This document shows positions 52,078 through 61,120 of a DNA stretch of 64,000 nucleotides, in pieces; position 1 is the first letter of the stretch, and every line of letters starts with the position of its first letter. A program made the position numbers and the translations under genes. The notes under the pieces are model-generated. The model was given only the letters and a program-made list of their open reading frames with translations, searched no databases and had not been told where the DNA came from. The stretch is from Chelativorans alearensis (GTDB taxonomy: Bacteria; Pseudomonadota; Alphaproteobacteria; Rhizobiales; Rhizobiaceae). The DNA lies in NCBI RefSeq assembly GCF_010993735.1, contig NZ_WQNI01000001.1, positions 186,001 through 250,000 of the forward strand, written 5' to 3'.

Positions 52078-53246
52078 CCGGCGGCCCAGACCCGCTTGCC
52101 CAAGCCGCGCTTATCGTCGCCCATGACGAGGGCAATGCCTTCGACGCGGTGGTGCCGCCCATCGTGCAGACCTCGCTCTTCACCTTCGCAAGCTATGACG
52201 AGATGCTCGCCACCTATCGCGGCGAAAAGGTGCGGCCCACCTATACGCGCGGGCTGAACCCGACGGTCCGCATGTTCGAGGAGATGCTGGCGAAGCTGGA
52301 GGAGGGCGAGGACGCCATCGGCTTTGCCAGCGGCATGGCGGCGATCTCGGCCACGGTGCTCAGCTTCGTTCAGCCCGGCGACCGAATTGTCGCCGTCCGG
52401 CACCTCTATCCCGACACCTTCCGCCTTTTCGGCACGCTTATGAAGCGCATGCGCGTGGAGGTGACCTATGTCGACGGGCGCGATCGGGAGGTGGTGGCGA
52501 AGACGCTGCCGGGCGCCCGGCTCTTCTACATGGAAAGCCCGACGAGCTGGGTGATGGAGACCCACGATGTCGGCGCGCTGGCAGCGCTGGCGAAGGCCGC
52601 CGGGGTCCTCACCGTCATCGACAGCAGTTGGGCGAGCCCGGTCTTCCAGCGGCCGCTGACGCTGGGCGTCGACCTCGTCGTCCATTCGGCCTCCAAATAT
52701 CTCGGCGGCCACAGCGATGTGGTTGCCGGTGTGGTGGCCGGGTCGAAGGAGCTGATCGGCCGCATCCGTGCCGAGGCCTATGCCTATCTCGGCGGCAAGC
52801 TGTCGCCCTTCGATGCCTGGCTCCTGATCCGCGGCATGCGCACGCTGCCTGTCCGCATGCTGGCGCATCAGGCGGCTGCGCTCACGATCGCCAAGAGGCT
52901 CGCGGAAAACCCGATGGTGGAGACGGTCTGCCATCCGGGGCTCGGCAACGCGCTGCCGCCCGGCCTTGAAGGCACCTCCGGCCTGTTCTCCTTCGTCTTC
53001 CGCGAGGGCGTGGACATTCGTGCTTTCGCCGACCGGTTGCGCCTCTTCAAGCTCGGCGTGAGCTGGGGCGGGCACGAGAGCCTCGTCGTGCCGGCCGAGA
53101 TTGTCCTCAACCAGAAGGCTGCGCCCAACTCGGCCGTCGCCTTCGGCATCCACCCGCGCTCCGTGCGACTTCACGTAGGCCTCGAGGGCGTCGAGGCGCT
53201 GTGGGCTGACCTGGAAGGAGCGATCGCCGCTGCTTCCGAAACCTGA
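52074..53246 (+). CDS. Cys/Met metabolism PLP-dependent enzyme (cystathionine beta/gamma-lyase type)
   Basis: A 390-residue fold-type I PLP enzyme. Lys208 in VHSASKYLGGHSDVVAG is the Schiff-base lysine, Asp183 in VIDSSWASP the PLP-ring acid, and YTRGLNPTV and FASGMAAISA build the phosphate site. The usual DNT before W/F is DSS here, and LGVSWGGHESLVVPA is a substrate-loop block typical of lyases. It could split a C-S bond in cystathionine or a related thioether amino acid. Coupling to a FadR-type regulator and a sugar-type ABC transporter is unusual, so the true substrate may be an imported amino acid derivative. Confidence 0.87.
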   Translation: MTGGPDPLAQAALIVAHDEGNAFDAVVPPIVQTSLFTFASYDEMLATYRGEKVRPTYTRGLNPTVRMFEEMLAKLEEGEDAIGFASGMAAISATVLSFVQPGDRIVAVRHLYPDTFRLFGTLMKRMRVEVTYVDGRDREVVAKTLPGARLFYMESPTSWVMETHDVGALAALAKAAGVLTVIDSSWASPVFQRPLTLGVDLVVHSASKYLGGHSDVVAGVVAGSKELIGRIRAEAYAYLGGKLSPFDAWLLIRGMRTLPVRMLAHQAAALTIAKRLAENPMVETVCHPGLGNALPPGLEGTSGLFSFVFREGVDIRAFADRLRLFKLGVSWGGHESLVVPAEIVLNQKAAPNSAVAFGIHPRSVRLHVGLEGVEALWADLEGAIAAASET

Positions 53247-53286
53247 AGGGAGACAGACCAATGAAAAACAAGAAAGGGGAACTGAT

Positions 53287-54543
53287 ATGAGAAAGCTTCT
53301 GACGGCGGCCCTGTTCGCCTCATTGATGACGGGAACGGCAACGGCCGAGACGCTGAAGCTGGTGGAGGTGATCACCAGCCCCGAGCGCACCCAAACGCTG
53401 AAATCCATCGTCGCCAAGTTCGAGGAGGCCAATCCGGGCACGACGGTGGAGATCGTCTCGCTGCCCTGGGGCGAGGCCTTCCAGAAATTCGCCACCATGG
53501 TGTCGGCGGGCGAGATTCCCGACGTGATGGAAATGCCCGACACCTGGCTGTCGCTCTATGCCAACAACGGCATGCTGGAGAGCCTGGAGCCCTATCTGGA
53601 AGCGTGGGAGCATACCGGCGGCCTGACGACCCGCGCGCTGGAGCTCGGCCGCGACGTCGACGACACCGCCTACATGCTGCCCTACGGCTTTTACCTGCGG
53701 GCGATGTTCTACAACAAGAACCTGCTCGAGGAGGCCGGCATCACCGAACCGCCGAAGACGCTGGACGAATTCGTCGAGGCTTCGCAGAAGGTGTCGGAAT
53801 TGCCCGGCAAATACGGCTACTGCATGCGCGGCGGGCCAGGGGGGCTCAACGGCTGGATGATGTTCGGCGCCACCATGGCGGGCGACAACACCTTCTTTAA
53901 CGAGGACGGCACGTCGACCATGAACAGCGAGGGCTGGGTGAAGGGGCTCACCTGGGTCATCGATCTTTACAAGAACGGGCTGGCGCCGAAGGACAGTGTC
54001 AACTGGGGCTTCAACGAGATCGTCGCCGGCTTCTACACCGGCACCTGCGCCTTCCTCGATCAGGATCCGGACGCGCTGATCGCCATCGCCGAGCGCATGG
54101 ACGAGGACGATTACGGCGTGACCACCATGCCCAAGGGCCCGTCCGGCAAGACCTTCCCGACCATCGGCTATGCCGGCTGGTCGATGATGGCGGCGAGCGA
54201 AAACAAGGACCTCGCCTGGAAACTGATCGCGACGCTTGAGGGGCCGGAAGGCAATGTCGAGTGGAACAAGCGCACCGGCGCGCTGCCGGTCCACACCTCG
54301 GCCGAGAACGATCCCTTCTATTCGAGCCCGCAATTCGCCGGCTGGTTCGAGGAGCTTGAGGACGCCGACGCGGTGCCGACGGTGATGCCGACCTATCTGG
54401 AGGAGTTCGCCTTCTTCAAGGATTCGCTGGCCATCAAGACGGGGCAGGAGGCGCTTCTGGGCGACATCACGCCGGAGGAGCTGGCCAATCAGTGGGCCGA
54501 GTACCTGACCAAGGCGCAGCAGAAGTATCTCGCTGGTAAGTGA
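53287..54543 (+). CDS. ABC transporter sugar-type binding protein
   Basis: A 418-residue family 1 solute receptor with signal peptide (MRKLLTAALFASLM, cleavage after TATAET). Blocks AKFEEANPGTTVEIVSLPWG and MPDTWLSLYANNGMLESLEP are typical of UgpB/MalE-like receptors. It starts 40 bases after the PLP enzyme gene, with AAGGGGAACTG before the ATG. It probably captures the substrate of that enzyme or a sugar; the sequence alone does not say which. Confidence 0.9.
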   Translation: MRKLLTAALFASLMTGTATAETLKLVEVITSPERTQTLKSIVAKFEEANPGTTVEIVSLPWGEAFQKFATMVSAGEIPDVMEMPDTWLSLYANNGMLESLEPYLEAWEHTGGLTTRALELGRDVDDTAYMLPYGFYLRAMFYNKNLLEEAGITEPPKTLDEFVEASQKVSELPGKYGYCMRGGPGGLNGWMMFGATMAGDNTFFNEDGTSTMNSEGWVKGLTWVIDLYKNGLAPKDSVNWGFNEIVAGFYTGTCAFLDQDPDALIAIAERMDEDDYGVTTMPKGPSGKTFPTIGYAGWSMMAASENKDLAWKLIATLEGPEGNVEWNKRTGALPVHTSAENDPFYSSPQFAGWFEELEDADAVPTVMPTYLEEFAFFKDSLAIKTGQEALLGDITPEELANQWAEYLTKAQQKYLAGK

Positions 54544-54552
54544 GTTGGTTGC

Positions 54553-54588
54553 GGCGGGTGAGGGGGCGTTGTCCCGTCCTCGCCCGCC
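54553..54588 (+). terminator. Attenuator-type hairpin after the binding-protein gene
   Basis: GGCGGGTGAGG (54553-54563) pairs with CCTCGCCCGCC (54578-54588), an 11-base stem with one G-U pair and a 14-base loop, in the 159-base gap before the permease genes. Position and shape match the hairpins at 36149 and 44544. Confidence 0.65.
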
Positions 54589-54702
54589 ACCTGCTCTCAG
54601 GGGCATTTAGGTGGAAACAGCCATGCATGGAACTGCCGGCACCTCCATCCGGTTGCGCCGGCCTATAAGCAGAAGGCTTTAGAGAAAGCGAGGCTCCGCC
54701 TG

Positions 54703-55635
54703 ATGGCCACAACCGTCATCGCCGAACAATCGCCGCACCGCAGGCCGCTCATGCAGCGCTTCGCACGCGGCAGCGAGCCCTATCTCTACAGCGCGCCGGC
54801 GCTCATTCTCATCGTCACCGTCATGCTGGTGCCCCTGGTCGTCGGCATCTCCTATGCGTTCCGCGACGTGCAGATCCTCAACCCGTTTTCGGGCGGCTTT
54901 ATCGGCCTCGACCATTTCCGGGCGCTGGCTGAGGATCGGGCCTTCCTGGGGGCGCTCAGGAACACCGTGTGGTGGACGGGGGCGTCGGTTCTCCTGCAAT
55001 TCGTCTTCGGCCTCATCCTGGCGCTCCTGCTCGACAAGCCCTTCACCGGTCGCGGCATCGCCCAGGCGCTGGTTTTCCTGCCGTGGGCGGTGCCGACGTT
55101 TCTCACCGGCCTCAACTGGGCCTGGCTTTTCAACCCCGTCATCGGCCCGCTGCCGCACTGGCTCCATGCCCTCGGCATTCTGAGCGAGCCGAACAATATC
55201 CTCTCCGACCCCGCCCTTGCCATGTGGGGGCCGATTATCGCCAATGTGTGGTGGGGCATTCCCTTCTTCGCGATCACCCTGCTTGCCGCGCTCCAGGCGA
55301 TCCCGCGCGACCTCTACGAGGCCGCCTCCATCGACGGCGCGGGCCCCGTGCAGCGCTTCCTCTCGATCACGCTGCCGTTTCTCGCCCCCACCATCGCCAT
55401 CACCATACTGCTTCGCACCGTGTGGATATCGAACTTCGCCGACCTCATCGTCGTCATGACCAAGGGCGGGCCGGCCGACCGCACGCAGATCGTCGCCAGC
55501 TACATCTTCACCCAGGCCTTCACGCGCCTCGACTTCGGCTATGCCTCGGCCATCGCCATGGTGCTTCTGGTCCTGCTGCTCGTCTATTCGATGCTGATCG
55601 TCGTTTTGCGCCAGACACTGCTGAACAAGGACTGA
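54703..55635 (+). CDS. ABC transporter permease, MalF/UgpA type
   Basis: A 310-residue membrane protein with six hydrophobic segments. PYLYSAPALILIVTVMLVPL begins the first segment, and YEAASIDGAGPVQRFLSITL is the EAA coupling loop. It starts at the ATG at 54703 after GCGAGGCTCCGCC, and is followed by its MalG-type partner after four bases. Confidence 0.94.
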   Translation: MATTVIAEQSPHRRPLMQRFARGSEPYLYSAPALILIVTVMLVPLVVGISYAFRDVQILNPFSGGFIGLDHFRALAEDRAFLGALRNTVWWTGASVLLQFVFGLILALLLDKPFTGRGIAQALVFLPWAVPTFLTGLNWAWLFNPVIGPLPHWLHALGILSEPNNILSDPALAMWGPIIANVWWGIPFFAITLLAALQAIPRDLYEAASIDGAGPVQRFLSITLPFLAPTIAITILLRTVWISNFADLIVVMTKGGPADRTQIVASYIFTQAFTRLDFGYASAIAMVLLVLLLVYSMLIVVLRQTLLNKD

Positions 55636-55639
55636 GGAC

Positions 55640-56473
55640 ATGAGAGCAAGACCGTTGATCCTCACCCTTGCGCACCGTCTGGCGGTCCTCGCCTACATCC
55701 TCTTCGCCCTGTTCCCGCTCTTCTGGCTGCTCAAGGTGTCGCTCACGCCGAACGACCTGCTTTATTCGGAAGGCGTGCGCATGTGGCCCTCGCGCGTCAG
55801 CTTCGACCATTTCCGCTTCGTCATCGCGCACAGCGATTTCCCGCTGTTCTTCCGCAACAGCCTCATTGTCGCCGGCTCCACGGCGCTTGTGGTGACGGCG
55901 GTCGCCTCGCTCTCCGGCTATGCCCTGTCGCGCTTCGCCTTCCGGGCGAAATACTGGATCGTGGCGCTCATGCTGCTCACCCAGATGTTCCCGCTCGTCA
56001 TGCTGGTGGCGCCGATCTTCCGGCTGTTGTCGCCGCTGGGGCTCACCAACAGCCTCACCGGCCTCGTCATCGTCTATTCGGCCTTCAACGTGCCCTTCGC
56101 CACCTTCCTCATGCAGTCCTTCTTCGACGGCATCCCGAAGGACCTGGAAGAGGCGGCGAAGATCGATGGCGCGACGCAGTTCATGGCCTTCCGGCAGATC
56201 ATCCTGCCGCTGACGCTTCCGGGTATCGCCGCGACTGTCGGCTTCGTCTTCACCGCCGCCTGGAGCGAGCTTCTGTTCGCGCTGATGCTGATCTCCGGCA
56301 ACGACGCGGCGACCTTCCCGGTCGGGCTTTTATCCTTCGTGTCGAAATTCTCGGTCGATTTCGGGCAGATGATGGCGGCGGGCGTTCTGGCGCTCATCCC
56401 GGCCTGCATCTTCTTCTTCCTCATCCAGCGCTATCTCGTCCAGGGCCTGACGGCCGGCGCCGTGAAGGGCTGA
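55640..56473 (+). CDS. ABC transporter permease, MalG/UgpE type
   Basis: A 277-residue permease with six hydrophobic segments. The EAA loop is LEEAAKIDGATQFMAFRQII, and LFPLFWLLKVSLTPNDLLYS follows the first segment. Together with the preceding gene it makes the membrane channel; the ATPase gene follows after ten bases. Confidence 0.94.
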   Translation: MRARPLILTLAHRLAVLAYILFALFPLFWLLKVSLTPNDLLYSEGVRMWPSRVSFDHFRFVIAHSDFPLFFRNSLIVAGSTALVVTAVASLSGYALSRFAFRAKYWIVALMLLTQMFPLVMLVAPIFRLLSPLGLTNSLTGLVIVYSAFNVPFATFLMQSFFDGIPKDLEEAAKIDGATQFMAFRQIILPLTLPGIAATVGFVFTAAWSELLFALMLISGNDAATFPVGLLSFVSKFSVDFGQMMAAGVLALIPACIFFFLIQRYLVQGLTAGAVKG

Positions 56474-56483
56474 AAGGGTTTCC

Positions 56484-57554
56484 ATGGCCTCCATAGACAT
56501 CCGCGACATCCACAAATCCTACGGCAAGATCGAGGTGCTGCACGGCGTCGACCTCGCCATCAAGGACGGCGAGTTCATCGTGCTCGTCGGCCCGTCCGGC
56601 TGCGGCAAGTCAACGCTCCTGCGCATGATCGCCGGGCTCGAAGAGGTGACGGGCGGCGACATCCTGATCGCGGGCAACCGCATCAACGACCTCGCCCCGA
56701 AGGACCGCGACATCGCCATGGTGTTCCAGTCCTACGCGCTTTATCCGCATATGAGCGTGGCGCAGAACATGAGCTACAGCCTGCGGCTGCGCAAAACCCC
56801 GCGCGAAAAGGTGGCCAGCGCCGTTTCGGCCGCCGCCTCGAAGCTCGGCCTCGACCCGTTCCTGGAGCGGCGGCCGAAGGCCCTGTCGGGCGGCCAGCGC
56901 CAGCGCGTCGCCATGGGCCGGGCCATCGTGCGCCAGCCGAAGGCCTTTCTCTTCGACGAGCCGCTCTCCAATCTCGATGCCCGGCTGCGCGAGCAGATGC
57001 GCGCCGAGATCAAGAAGCTGCACGGCGAGCTTGGCGCCACCTCCATCTACGTCACGCACGACCAGATCGAGGCCATGACGCTCGCCGACCGGATTGTCGC
57101 CATGCATGGCGGCGTCGTGCAGCAGGTGGGAAGCCCGCTCGACCTCTACGACCGCCCGGCCAATCTCTTCGTCGCCGGCTTCATCGGCTCGCCGGGCATG
57201 AACTTCATCGAGGCCCGTTATCAGCCGGGCGAGGGCAGTCCGGCGGCAAGGCTTGCCGACGGCACGCTCGTCGCCCTGCCGCATGCCTATGCGCTGGAGC
57301 CGGACACCCCGGTGACGCTCGGCATCCGCCCGGAGCACGTCGTCATCGGCGGGGAGGGGAGGGAGGCGGCGGTGGAGCTGATCGAGCCCACCGGCTTCGG
57401 CACCATCCTCCACCTGGCGCTCCATGGCCTGCCCTTCAAGGTCTTCACCACCGACCGCAAGGTCTTGAACGCGGGCAATGCGGCGGCGGTTTCCTTCCCG
57501 CCGCAGCACCTTCATCTCTTCGACCGGGAAGGCGCGCGGGTCGCCGCATTGTGA
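56484..57554 (+). CDS. ABC transporter ATP-binding protein, MalK/UgpC type
   Basis: A 356-residue ATPase with Walker A GPSGCGKST, signature LSGGQRQRVAMGRA, Walker B AFLFDEPLSNLDA and switch YVTHDQIEAMT. The C-terminal OB-fold includes GIRPEHVVIGGEGREAAVEL. It is closely similar to the ATPase at 39180 over the first 230 residues, so the two arose from a common ancestor or could serve each other's permeases. It ends 15 bases from the convergent response regulator gene. Confidence 0.95.
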   Translation: MASIDIRDIHKSYGKIEVLHGVDLAIKDGEFIVLVGPSGCGKSTLLRMIAGLEEVTGGDILIAGNRINDLAPKDRDIAMVFQSYALYPHMSVAQNMSYSLRLRKTPREKVASAVSAAASKLGLDPFLERRPKALSGGQRQRVAMGRAIVRQPKAFLFDEPLSNLDARLREQMRAEIKKLHGELGATSIYVTHDQIEAMTLADRIVAMHGGVVQQVGSPLDLYDRPANLFVAGFIGSPGMNFIEARYQPGEGSPAARLADGTLVALPHAYALEPDTPVTLGIRPEHVVIGGEGREAAVELIEPTGFGTILHLALHGLPFKVFTTDRKVLNAGNAAAVSFPPQHLHLFDREGARVAAL

Positions 57555-57569
57555 GTTAGGCGCCCGCTT

Positions 57570-58289
57570 TCACCGCCCCTCGAGCCACTCCTTGAGCTCC
57601 GCCTCGGCGCGCTCCAGGGCGCTGTAGTTCAGGAGCTTGCGCAGGAAGGCCACGGCGACCGCGCGGGTGCGCAGGTTGAAGCGGCCGTCGTCGTCCTCGC
57701 CCGCCGTCTGGTAGACCTCGAGCTTGTCGTAGAGCTGCTGCAGGCGGTTCTGCACGCTTCTGAGCGAGAGATTGCGGCGCTTGGCGATGGCGCGGTCGGT
57801 CATTCCCAGCGCGATGTCGACGAGGATCTCGTATTCGCTGTCGGTGAAGCCGCTCACCTGGCCGAGGCTCTTCTGCTGCAGGCCGCGCACCTCGCGGTCG
57901 ATCACGCACTGGCTCTCGATGAAGATCGAGCGCAGCGCCAGCTTCAGCCGTTCGTCGGAGGCCGATTTGAGGACGTAGCCATAGGCCGCCCCATCCGGCA
58001 CGATGCGGGAGACGCCGCGCACATAGGCCTCGTCCGAATAGTTGGACCAGAAGAGGATGCGCGTCTCCGGCCGCTCCTTCCAGATGGTGCGCGCCGCCTC
58101 GATGCCGTTCCTCACGCTCATCTGCAGGTCCATGACGATGTGCGCGGTTTCGTGATGGCGGGCAAGCTGCTCGCCCGCCGTGCCGTTGTCCGCCTCGATC
58201 ACCGTATCGCACTCCGGCAGCGCCGCACACACGGCCTCGTGCAGATAGGACCGGTGCAAGGGGTCGTCCTCGACGATCAGGACCTTCAT
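57570..58289 (-). CDS. Response regulator, NarL/LuxR-like
   Basis: A 239-residue two-domain regulator. The receiver domain (1-125) has the acidic pocket Asp8/Asp9, phospho-acceptor Asp54 in IVMDLQMSVRNG, Ser82 and Lys108 (YVLKSAS). The C-terminal DNA-binding part (about 145-205) has a LuxR-like helix set, FTDSEYEILVDIALGMTDRA then AKRRNLSLRSVQNRLQQLYD. About 35 extra residues follow the HTH. It overlaps the kinase gene by four bases and is its partner. Its likely target is the divergent transporter promoter at 59531-59798. Confidence 0.92.
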   Translation of the reverse strand: MKVLIVEDDPLHRSYLHEAVCAALPECDTVIEADNGTAGEQLARHHETAHIVMDLQMSVRNGIEAARTIWKERPETRILFWSNYSDEAYVRGVSRIVPDGAAYGYVLKSASDERLKLALRSIFIESQCVIDREVRGLQQKSLGQVSGFTDSEYEILVDIALGMTDRAIAKRRNLSLRSVQNRLQQLYDKLEVYQTAGEDDDGRFNLRTRAVAVAFLRKLLNYSALERAEAELKEWLEGR

Positions 58290-59530
58290 CGCGGTTCCTC
58301 ATGCATGCCGGCTACCTCTGTGGAGAGCGGCAGCAGCACCCGGACCGCCGTTCCCTTGCCCGCGCGCCCGGCGCCGATGGAGAATTTCGCCGAGATCAGC
58401 CGCGCCCGCGTCTTCATGTTGTCGAGGCCGCCGCCGATGCGTCCGCACGGCCTGGAGATCCCTTCGCCGTCGTCGGTGATGTCGATGGCGATCCCGGCCT
58501 CGTGGCAGGAAAGCCGCACCCTGATCGCCGAAGGCCGGGCATGGCGGACGGCATTGTTGATCGCCTCCTGGGCGATGCGGAAGAGCGCCACGCTGACCGT
58601 CGGCTCCAGCCGGTCGCAGGCGCCGTCCGTCTCGTCGGCAAGCTCCCATTCGATGGCCGTGCCGCTGTCGCGCACCGAGCGTTCGAGATGGTTCTCCACC
58701 GCCTGCGCCAGCCCGAAAAGCTGTAGAACGGAGGGTTTGGCCTGCTCGATGATGTGCCTCAGGTCCTGCATGCAGTGCTGCAGGCTGCGCGACAGGGGCT
58801 CCAGCGCTTCCGGCGTGATGTCGCCGGTGCGCGACAGGTGCTCGATGCGCCGCGCCAGCCGCGTCAGGTCGGCCAGCGTCTGGTCGTGCAGGTCCATGCC
58901 GATGCGCTGGCGTTCCTGCTCCAGCGCTTCGGTGAGCTTCAGCGCGCCCTGGCGCAGGCCCTCCTCGCGGGCGCGCGCCTCCGCCTCCACGATGGCCGAG
59001 CGCTGCGCCTGCTCGGCCGCGCGCAGCGCGAAGAAATAGGGGGACAAAAGATCGGCGATGGCCCGGGCATGGCCGATATCCTCCATCGTGTAGAGGCCCG
59101 CCGTCTGCGACGAGCAGGAGAGGGCACCAATGATCTCGCCCTGCACCTTCATCGGCACGTGCACGCGGCTTCGAAGCGACTGCTCGACGATCGGCGCCTT
59201 GAACGCGCCCTCGAAGTGGAAGCGCGGGTCGGCGCAGGCGTCGTCCGTCAGGAAATAGTCGACCTCGCCCCACAGAAGCGTACGGATCGGGCTGTTGGCG
59301 ACAGGCGCGGATTTGAGCTCGCCCCAGGCCGTGCTCATGCCCGTCTCGTAGGCCGTGTGGTACTTGCCGTCGACCATGAGGATGCAGACATCCATGTGGT
59401 CGTGGGGCAGGATGTGGCCGACCTCGGCCGCCACCGCGCGGATGGCCGAGCGGAAATCGAGCTGCCCGGCGAGCAGGCGCGAGATTCCAAGATAGTGATC
59501 GACGAGCGCCGCCGGCGCCATCTGAAGCAT
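58286..59530 (-). CDS. Soluble GAF-domain histidine kinase (HisKA_3 type)
   Basis: A 414-residue sensor kinase without membrane segments. A GAF-like domain covers about 20-170 (HDHMDVCILMVDG, SRVHVPMKVQGEIIGALSCS); a coiled coil rich in Glu/Arg joins it to the HisKA_3 domain with phospho-acceptor His215 in GMDLHDQTLADLTRLARR. The ATPase domain follows with FRIAQEAINNAVRHARPSAI and DDGEGI. The start ATG at 59530 has GGGAGGAACC before it. It probably senses a cytoplasmic small molecule and phosphorylates the regulator encoded next. It is divergent from a ribose-type ABC system. Confidence 0.92.
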   Translation of the reverse strand: MLQMAPAALVDHYLGISRLLAGQLDFRSAIRAVAAEVGHILPHDHMDVCILMVDGKYHTAYETGMSTAWGELKSAPVANSPIRTLLWGEVDYFLTDDACADPRFHFEGAFKAPIVEQSLRSRVHVPMKVQGEIIGALSCSSQTAGLYTMEDIGHARAIADLLSPYFFALRAAEQAQRSAIVEAEARAREEGLRQGALKLTEALEQERQRIGMDLHDQTLADLTRLARRIEHLSRTGDITPEALEPLSRSLQHCMQDLRHIIEQAKPSVLQLFGLAQAVENHLERSVRDSGTAIEWELADETDGACDRLEPTVSVALFRIAQEAINNAVRHARPSAIRVRLSCHEAGIAIDITDDGEGISRPCGRIGGGLDNMKTRARLISAKFSIGAGRAGKGTAVRVLLPLSTEVAGMHEEPR

Positions 59531-59620
59531 GTCGCGGTTCCTCCCGCGGCCGCACGGTCTCGGCCGCTTATACGAATAAGCGCCGGAGCGGGCGCCTTCG
59601 TCCTGCATAAACCCGCATCA

Positions 59621-59640
59621 TTTGCGGTAGGACCCGCAAA
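59621..59640. promoter_or_regulatory. Palindrome in the kinase-transporter divergent region
   Basis: TTTGCGG-TAGGAC-CCGCAAA is a perfect inverted repeat. ACCCGCA also occurs at 59611-59617, giving a repeated half-site 22 bases apart. It lies 91 bases upstream of the kinase start and 159 before the binding-protein start. It is a good candidate site for the NarL-type regulator. Confidence 0.55.
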
Positions 59641-59798
59641 CGGCTTGCCTCAATGATCCTATACACGATCCACATTCTATTACATCCTGCGTGCACTGAG
59701 GGAGGAGACTCAGCGAAAAAGGGCCGTCCGTTTTCTGCCGCCTCGGCGGCGGATGGAATGTTTCCTGCTGACGGGCGGAGTTCACAAGGGAGAGAGAC

Positions 59799-60815
59799 AT
59801 GAGAATTCGTAAAACGCTTCTGGCCTCGGCCGCCATCCTGTGCGCGGCGATGCCCGTCTCGGCGAACGCCGACACGTCGGACAAGAGCATCGCGCTTTCC
59901 AACAACTACGCCGGCAATTCCTGGCGCCAGGCCATGCTGACGAGCTGGGACAAGGTGACCGGCGAGGCCGTGGAAGCCGGTACTGTCGCCGCCGCCGACG
60001 CCTTCACCACCGCCGAGAACCAGGTGACGGAGCAGGCGGCCCAGATCCAGAACCTGATCCTGCAGGGATACGACGCGATCGTGCTCAACGCCGCCTCGCC
60101 CGAGGGGCTGAACGGCGCGGTCAAGGAAGCCTGCGACGCCGGCATCACCGTCGTCTCCTTCGACGGCATCGTCACCGAGCCCTGCGCATGGCGGATCGCC
60201 GTCGACTTCCACGAGATGGGCCGCAGCCAGATCGAGTACCTCGCCGGCCGCCTGTCCGACGGCGGCAACCTCCTGGAGATCCGCGGCCTTGCCGGCGTTT
60301 TCGTCGACGACGAGATCTCCGCCGGGATCCACGACGGGGCCGAGGAGCATTCGCAGTTCAAGATCGCCGGTTCCGTGCATGGCGACTGGGCGCAGGACGT
60401 GGCGCAAAAGGCCGTCGCCGGCATCCTGCCAAGCCTGCCGGACATCGAGGCCGTGGTCACGCAAGGCGGCGACGGTTACGGCGCGGCACAGGCTTTTGCC
60501 GCGACGGACAGGGAGATGCCGATCATCGTCATGGGCAACCGCCACGACGAGTTGACCTGGTGGAAGGAGCAGAAGGACGCGAACGGCTACGAGACCATGT
60601 CCGTCTCCATCGCCCCCGGCGTCTCGACCCTCGCATTCTGGGTCGCGCAGCAAATCCTCGACGGCAAGGACGTGCCGAAGGACCTGACGGTGCCCTTCCT
60701 GCGCATCGACCAGGACAATCTCGAAGAGAACCTGGAGAACACGGAGGCCGGCGGCGTCGCCAATGTGGAATACTCGCAGGAGGATGCGCTGGAGGTGATC
60801 GACGCGGCGATGTGA
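59799..60815 (+). CDS. Ribose-type ABC transporter substrate-binding protein
   Basis: A 338-residue periplasmic binding protein (RbsB-like, family 4) with a signal peptide (MRIRKTLLASAAILCAAM, cleavage near SANADT). The N-terminal lobe has SNNYAGNSWRQAMLTSW and QIQNLILQGYDAIVLNAAS, and VVSFDGIVTEPCAWRIAVDF matches the hinge region of pentose or sugar alcohol receptors. The start has GGGAGAGAGAC upstream. Downstream genes encode its ATPase and permeases; the repeat at 60880-61030 separates them. Ligand unknown, probably a sugar or polyol. Confidence 0.92.
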   Translation: MRIRKTLLASAAILCAAMPVSANADTSDKSIALSNNYAGNSWRQAMLTSWDKVTGEAVEAGTVAAADAFTTAENQVTEQAAQIQNLILQGYDAIVLNAASPEGLNGAVKEACDAGITVVSFDGIVTEPCAWRIAVDFHEMGRSQIEYLAGRLSDGGNLLEIRGLAGVFVDDEISAGIHDGAEEHSQFKIAGSVHGDWAQDVAQKAVAGILPSLPDIEAVVTQGGDGYGAAQAFAATDREMPIIVMGNRHDELTWWKEQKDANGYETMSVSIAPGVSTLAFWVAQQILDGKDVPKDLTVPFLRIDQDNLEENLENTEAGGVANVEYSQEDALEVIDAAM

Positions 60816-60879
60816 GGGGTTTGGCGGTGGCGGCGACCCCCGGCACCGGCGATGGCGGCAGGGGCGCAAACCTCCGCGA

Positions 60880-61030
60880 CCCCTCCCCCTTGAGGGGAGG
60901 GGTGAGGGGTGGGGGTCGTCACGACGGCCGCCGGCCTACGTGATTTGCCGGTTCCTTGCCATAACAAGGGAATGCCGGTGCGCGATCGCCGCTACCCCCA
61001 CCCCTTACCCCTCCCCTCAGGGGGGAGGGG
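60880..61030. repeat. Composite palindromic repeat, copy 4 (arms in reversed order)
   Basis: Arm 60880-60915 (CCCCTCCCCCTTGAGGGGAG onward) and arm 60995-61030 (CCCCCACCCCTTACCCCTCC onward) are the same two arms as in copies 1 to 3, but in the opposite order, with 79 bases of unrelated sequence between. The arms therefore belong to two separate insertions or a rearranged unit. It fills most of the 305-base gap between the binding protein and ATPase genes, where no gene is seen. Confidence 0.8.
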
Positions 61031-61120
61031 AGTCTTCTGGCGAAGATGCGTTTCGTGCTGGACATCGCAGGGGCTTGCCCACCATACGTCGACAATCATC
61101 ACCCGCTCGTGAAACCCTCC

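Noticed and set aside
56484-57554. Horizontal duplication of the whole ABC operon at 34874-40250
   Set aside because: Only the ATPases are closely alike, which is normal for MalK-type proteins; the receptors and permeases differ in length and sequence.
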